Shown piece by piece: positions 61,093 through 64,000 of a stretch of DNA of 64,000 bases. The notes under the pieces are model-generated. The model did not search any database, was not told the origin of the DNA, and was given only the letters and a program-made list of their open reading frames with translations. Each line of letters begins with the position of its first letter. Positions within the stretch are counted from its first letter, which is position 1. The stretch is from a beta proteobacterium AAP51. Lineage in GTDB: Bacteria > Pseudomonadota > Gammaproteobacteria > Burkholderiales > Burkholderiaceae_C. The translations under genes and the position numbers were made by a program. Where the stretch lies: positions 1 to 64,000 of the forward strand of contig LJHT01000012.1 in the NCBI GenBank assembly GCA_001295905.1, written 5' to 3'.

Positions 61093-62037
61093 GTGACGGG
61101 CTGGCTCAGCGGCCTGCCGCTCGACCTGCTGCTCTCGCCCGCCGCCATGGCGGTGCTGGGGCTCATCGTCGGCAGCTTTCTGAACGTGGTGGTGCATCGC
61201 GTGCCCCTGATGCTGGAGCGCCAGTGGTGGGGCGATGTGGCAGCACAGCTGGCCGACGGCGAGTCTTTCCAGCGCGTTTTCGGCAGTGCCGCGCCCGAAC
61301 GTCTGGTCCTGGCTTCCGGCGGCCTGGAGAAGGCCATCGCAGGCCTGCAGCCGCTGGGTCTGGCCAAGCCTGCTTCTCGCTGCCCGGCCTGCGGGCACCG
61401 CATCCGCTGGTACGAGAACATCCCACTGCTCAGCTGGCTGTTCCTGCGCGGCAAGTGTTCTGCGTGCGGCACGCGCATTTCTTTGCGCTACCCCTTGGTG
61501 GAGATGGGTACGGCCGGGTTGTTTGCTGCAGCCGCCTGGCGCTTCGGTGCGGAACCAGCCACCTTGATGTGGTGCACCGTGCTTGCCGTGCTGCTGGCCC
61601 TGGCCCTCATCGACTGGGACACCACGGTGCTGCCCGACAACCTGACCCTGCCTCTGCTGTGGGCCGGCCTGCTGGCCGCCGCCGTCGGCTGGCTGCCCGG
61701 GTTGCCTCTGCTGCAATCGGTGTACGGCGCGGTGGCGGGCTACATGTCGCTCTATCTCGTCTACCTGTTCTTCAAGCTCGTCACGGGCAAGGAGGGCATG
61801 GGCTTTGGAGATTTCAAGCTGCTGGCGGCGCTCGGGGCCTGGCTGGGCTGGCAGGCCATCCTGCCCATCGTGCTGATGGCCTCGATCCTGGGTGCGGTGG
61901 TCGGCCTGGTGATGAAAGCGGGCGGTGCCTTGCGGCAGGGGCGCTTCGTGCCCTTCGGTCCCTTTCTGGCCGGCGGCGGGGTGGTGGTGATGCTCGCGGG
62001 CCTGCCCACGGTGCTGGGGTGGATAGGCTGGGCCTGA
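61093..62037 (+). CDS. pilD: Prepilin peptidase / N-methyltransferase PilD
   Basis: A 314-residue membrane aspartic protease. It cleaves prepilin leaders and methylates the new N-terminus. The zinc domain has two CxxC pairs (CPACGHRIRWYENIPLLSWLFLRGKCSACG). Active aspartates are in DWDTTVLPD and the GMGFGDFKLLAALGAWLGWQ motif. The region ~45-90 (QWWGDVAAQLADGESFQRVFGSAAPERLVLASGG) is an insert longer than in Pseudomonas PilD. The start is GTG at 61093, one base after the pilC stop. Confidence 0.94.
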   Translation: MTGWLSGLPLDLLLSPAAMAVLGLIVGSFLNVVVHRVPLMLERQWWGDVAAQLADGESFQRVFGSAAPERLVLASGGLEKAIAGLQPLGLAKPASRCPACGHRIRWYENIPLLSWLFLRGKCSACGTRISLRYPLVEMGTAGLFAAAAWRFGAEPATLMWCTVLAVLLALALIDWDTTVLPDNLTLPLLWAGLLAAAVGWLPGLPLLQSVYGAVAGYMSLYLVYLFFKLVTGKEGMGFGDFKLLAALGAWLGWQAILPIVLMASILGAVVGLVMKAGGALRQGRFVPFGPFLAGGGVVVMLAGLPTVLGWIGWA

Positions 62038-62651
62038 GCCCCGCCCGTACGCTGACGCTCGGCCTCACGGGGGGCATCGGCAGCGGCAAGAGCACCGTCG
62101 CACAGGCCCTCGTCCGCCTGGGTGCGCATCTGGTGGATACCGACGCGATCGCGCGCGCGCTCACCCAGCCCGGGGGCGCCGCGATGCCAGCCTTGCTTGC
62201 TGCGTTCGGGCCCCAGGCGGTCCTGCCCGACGGCGCCTTGAACCGCGAGCACATGCGCCAGCGCGCATTCACGGATGCCCAAAGCAAGCAACGACTCGAG
62301 GAGATCCTGCATCCGCTGATCGGCGAAGAAGCGCTGCGGCAGGCGGCCCAGGCTGGCAACCGGCCGGTGGTCTTCGACGTGCCCTTGCTCGGCGAGCGCA
62401 GCCACTGGCGTGCGCGCGTGCACAAGGTGCTCGTGGTGGACTGCCCGGAAGACACCCAGGTGGCCCGCGTGACCCAGCGCCCGGGCTGGGACGAAGCTGC
62501 GGCACGCCGCGTGGTGGCCCTGCAGGCCAGCCGCAGCGCCCGTCGCGCCCTGGCCGATGCCGTCATCTACAACGGCGGCATCAGCCTGGACGCCTTGCAC
62601 GCTGAAGTGCAGGCGCTGTGGCAGGCGTGGGTGGGCCCGCGGCAGGGGTGA
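62019..62651 (+). CDS. coaE: Dephospho-CoA kinase
   Basis: A 210-residue kinase for the last step of CoA synthesis. P-loop GLTGGIGSGKST near the N-terminus, DTDAIAR, and the lid region with RVTQRPGWDEAAARRVVALQ. Start: GTG at 62019 overlaps the end of pilD by 19 bp; no ATG lies near the P-loop, and a longer frame is a pilD shadow. The pilD-coaE-zapD-yacG order is conserved in beta- and gamma-proteobacteria. Confidence 0.93.
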   Translation: MDRLGLSPARTLTLGLTGGIGSGKSTVAQALVRLGAHLVDTDAIARALTQPGGAAMPALLAAFGPQAVLPDGALNREHMRQRAFTDAQSKQRLEEILHPLIGEEALRQAAQAGNRPVVFDVPLLGERSHWRARVHKVLVVDCPEDTQVARVTQRPGWDEAAARRVVALQASRSARRALADAVIYNGGISLDALHAEVQALWQAWVGPRQG

Positions 62652-62699
62652 AACACAACACGTGTGGAACAATCCACACGAAGTTGTCTCCCACCTTCC

Positions 62700-63479
62700 A
62701 TGCCGCCAGCCCGCGAGCCCGCCTTGGTCCTGTACGAGTACCCGTTCAACGAAGGCATACGCACGATGCTGCGGCTCGAACATCTGTTCGACCGCCTGGG
62801 CCAGCTGGTGGTCCGCGACACCGCCGTCGACCACCACTTCGCGCTGGCCACCCTGTTCGAGGTCATGGACGTCGCCTCGCGCGCCGACCTGAAGAGCGAC
62901 GTGCTCAAGGAAATGGACCGGCACCGCAGCCAGCTGCAAGGCTTCCGCGGCCATCCGGGCATCAGCGAGGCTGCGCTTGAGGAAGTCATCGCCCGCATCG
63001 ACCACGCCTACAACGGCCTGAACCAGCTGCAGGGCAAGGCCGGGCAGACCTTGGCCAGCAACGACTGGCTGATGAGCATCCGCAGCCGCATCAGCATTCC
63101 CGGTGGCACCTGCGAATTCGACCTGCCGGCCTACTACGCCTGGCAGCAACACCGCCCGGAACGGCGCCGCGCCGACCTCAACGGCTGGATCGCCACCCTC
63201 ACGCCACTGGCCGAGGCCCTGCAGGTGCTGCTCGGCTTGCTGCGCGACAGCGGCACGCCGCAGCGCATGGTGGCCCCCGGTGGCCAGTACCAGCAGAGCC
63301 TGCCCCAGGGCAAGTCCTACCACCTGCTGCGCGTGCGCCTGGCGCCCGACACGGGCTTGGTGCCCGAGATCAGCGGGCACCGCCTGATGGTGTCGATCCG
63401 CTTCATGCGCCCCGACGCCGACGGCCGGCTGCGCAATTGCGGCGAAGACACCGATTTCGAACTCTCGCTGTGCGCCTGA
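62700..63479 (+). CDS. zapD: Cell division protein ZapD
   Basis: A 259-residue FtsZ-bundling protein. The family start LVLYEYPFNEGIRTMLRLEHLFDRL and the late blocks ISIPGGTCEFDLPAYYAWQ and SGHRLMVSIRFM are present. It cross-links FtsZ filaments through their C-terminal tails. The ATG at 62700 is chosen over a GTG at 62664, although neither has a strong ribosome site. Confidence 0.93.
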   Translation: MPPAREPALVLYEYPFNEGIRTMLRLEHLFDRLGQLVVRDTAVDHHFALATLFEVMDVASRADLKSDVLKEMDRHRSQLQGFRGHPGISEAALEEVIARIDHAYNGLNQLQGKAGQTLASNDWLMSIRSRISIPGGTCEFDLPAYYAWQQHRPERRRADLNGWIATLTPLAEALQVLLGLLRDSGTPQRMVAPGGQYQQSLPQGKSYHLLRVRLAPDTGLVPEISGHRLMVSIRFMRPDADGRLRNCGEDTDFELSLCA

Positions 63480-63507
63480 GGCCGGCTTCCCCAGCCGCTT
63501 CGCAGCC

Positions 63508-63705
63508 ATGAACCAGCCCACCGCGCGCACCGTGCCCTGCCCCAGTTGCCGAGGGCCGGCCGCTTACGCCGAAAGCAACCGCTGGCGCCCCTTCTGCAGC
63601 GAGCGCTGCCGCAGCGCCGACCTCGGCGCCTGGGCCAGCGAGCGGTTCCGCGTGCCCGCCGAAACCCCGCCGGGCGAAGACGACAGCGCACGTCCTGCCC
63701 ACTGA
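63508..63705 (+). CDS. yacG: DNA gyrase inhibitor YacG
   Basis: A 65-residue zinc protein. The pattern VPCPSCRGPA ... RPFCSERCRSADLGAWASERFRVP gives the four Cys zinc ligands and the conserved DLGxWxxExYR-type block. It binds GyrB and limits supercoiling. ATG at 63508, 28 bp after zapD. Confidence 0.92.
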   Translation: MNQPTARTVPCPSCRGPAAYAESNRWRPFCSERCRSADLGAWASERFRVPAETPPGEDDSARPAH

Positions 63706-63730
63706 GGCACCAGCCCGAAAGGGCTGCCCT

Positions 63731-63759
63731 CTTGAAGTGTCACGTTCGGGCCCTATAAT
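63731..63759 (+). promoter_or_regulatory. groESL promoter (sigma-70/sigma-32-like)
   Basis: CTTGAAG (63731-63737) and CCCTATAAT (63751-63759) fit both a sigma-70 promoter (TTGAAG, 16-bp spacer, TATAAT) and the heat-shock sigma-32 pattern (CTTGAA ... CCCnAT-like). The CIRCE element follows directly, so transcription probably combines both controls. Confidence 0.75.
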
Positions 63760-63764
63760 TCTTG

Positions 63765-63791
63765 CTAGCACTCACCAAAGCTGAGTGCTAA
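63765..63791 (+). promoter_or_regulatory. CIRCE element (HrcA operator)
   Basis: The inverted repeat CTAGCACTC - 9 bp - GAGTGCTAA differs from the CIRCE consensus TTAGCACTC-N9-GAGTGCTAA at one base. It begins 5 bp after the -10 box, where HrcA binding blocks transcription of groESL until heat shock. Confidence 0.93.
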
Positions 63792-63894
63792 CGATCGGAA
63801 GCAGCTTGGCGCTGCCGCCGGTCTCAGCATGTCAGTATGCGCTGACTTTCCCAGCGCACAGCCATGTGCCAACTGCACCCCCGAAGGAGATGAT

Positions 63895-64000
63895 ATGAAG
63901 CTTCGTCCGTTGCACGATCGCGTGATCGTCAAGCGCCTGGAACAAGAAACCAAGACCGCTTCCGGCATCGTCATTCCCGACAACGCCGCCGAAAAGCCCG
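63895..64000 (+). CDS. groES: Co-chaperonin GroES (partial, runs off the right edge)
   Basis: The first 35 codons are present: [35 protein letters not shown], the invariant start of the 10-kDa chaperonin that caps GroEL. AAGGAGATG is a strong ribosome site 5-10 bp before ATG 63895. groEL is expected outside the window. Confidence 0.97.
   Translation, partial: MKLRPLHDRVIVKRLEQETKTASGIVIPDNAAEKP

Overview
The window is a contiguous piece of a high-GC chromosome from a beta-proteobacterium, almost certainly order Burkholderiales (Comamonadaceae / Rubrivivax-Leptothrix-Roseateles type). This is inferred from gene content and order (pilB-pilC-pilD-coaE-zapD-yacG; rplU-rpmA-obgE-proB with divergent ispB; hemA-prfA-prmC; purE-purK; nrdA-nrdB followed by a lysine/alanine-rich histone-like gene), from the strong G/C bias at third codon positions and from frequent GTG/TTG starts. 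No phage, insertion sequence, CRISPR array or rRNA operon is visible. Most genes are housekeeping.

Layout. 1-4.6 kb: DUF3108-like fragment, DUF3429 protein, DsbC, a UbiH-type flavin monooxygenase, a MOSC protein and a pirin. 4.7-12.2 kb: YchF, a MASE1-CHASE-PAS hybrid histidine kinase, NadC, a lipoprotein head-to-head with GlmU. 12.2-18 kb: leftward tsaB-rimI-udg followed by a PAS-GGDEF-EAL enzyme, then rightward dacB. 18-23.7 kb, leftward: SGNH lipoprotein, Sua5-type protein, purK, purE, an AT-richer helical-repeat protein and the histone-like protein. 24-33.7 kb, leftward: nrdB, nrdA with two NrdR-like boxes far upstream, a PilR/PilS two-component pair, a PP0621-type protein and a CcsA-type membrane protein. 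33.8-37.3 kb: ffh, a DUF2726 protein, ftsY (both SRP-pathway GTPases) and a tRNA with a CAU anticodon. 37.3-43.6 kb: a five-gene leftward signalling operon (EAL-REC-PAS, HDOD, soluble histidine kinase, REC-HD-GYP, single REC). 43.8-53.7 kb: small secreted protein, miaB, small membrane protein, hemA, prfA, prmC, outer-membrane-like protein, grxD, lytic transglycosylase, proS, rppH. 53.8-64 kb: proB, obgE, rpmA, rplU, ispB, tRNA-Pro, the type IV pilus assembly genes pilB/C/D, coaE, zapD, yacG and the start of groES under a CIRCE element.

How the genes work together. Three c-di-GMP enzymes (one GGDEF-EAL, one EAL with a degenerate GGDEF, one HD-GYP) and several two-component parts suggest a lifestyle of surface contact and motility, which fits PilS/PilR and PilBCD. 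The five-gene operon is the most system-like unit: one histidine kinase with no obvious sensor domain, three similar receiver domains, two different c-di-GMP phosphodiesterases and an HDOD protein, mostly with stop/start overlaps. Translation quality and tRNA modification (TsaB, Sua5-type, MiaB, RimI, PrfA, PrmC, ProS), protein targeting (Ffh, FtsY) and dNTP synthesis (NrdAB) are also concentrated here.

A less expected recurring signal is short tandem repeats at gene ends: three copies of a 10-, 11- or 14-bp unit, each carrying TGA, start at the stop codons of dacB, the DUF2726 gene and the pirin gene and put a stop in all three frames. A 12-bp version follows prfA.
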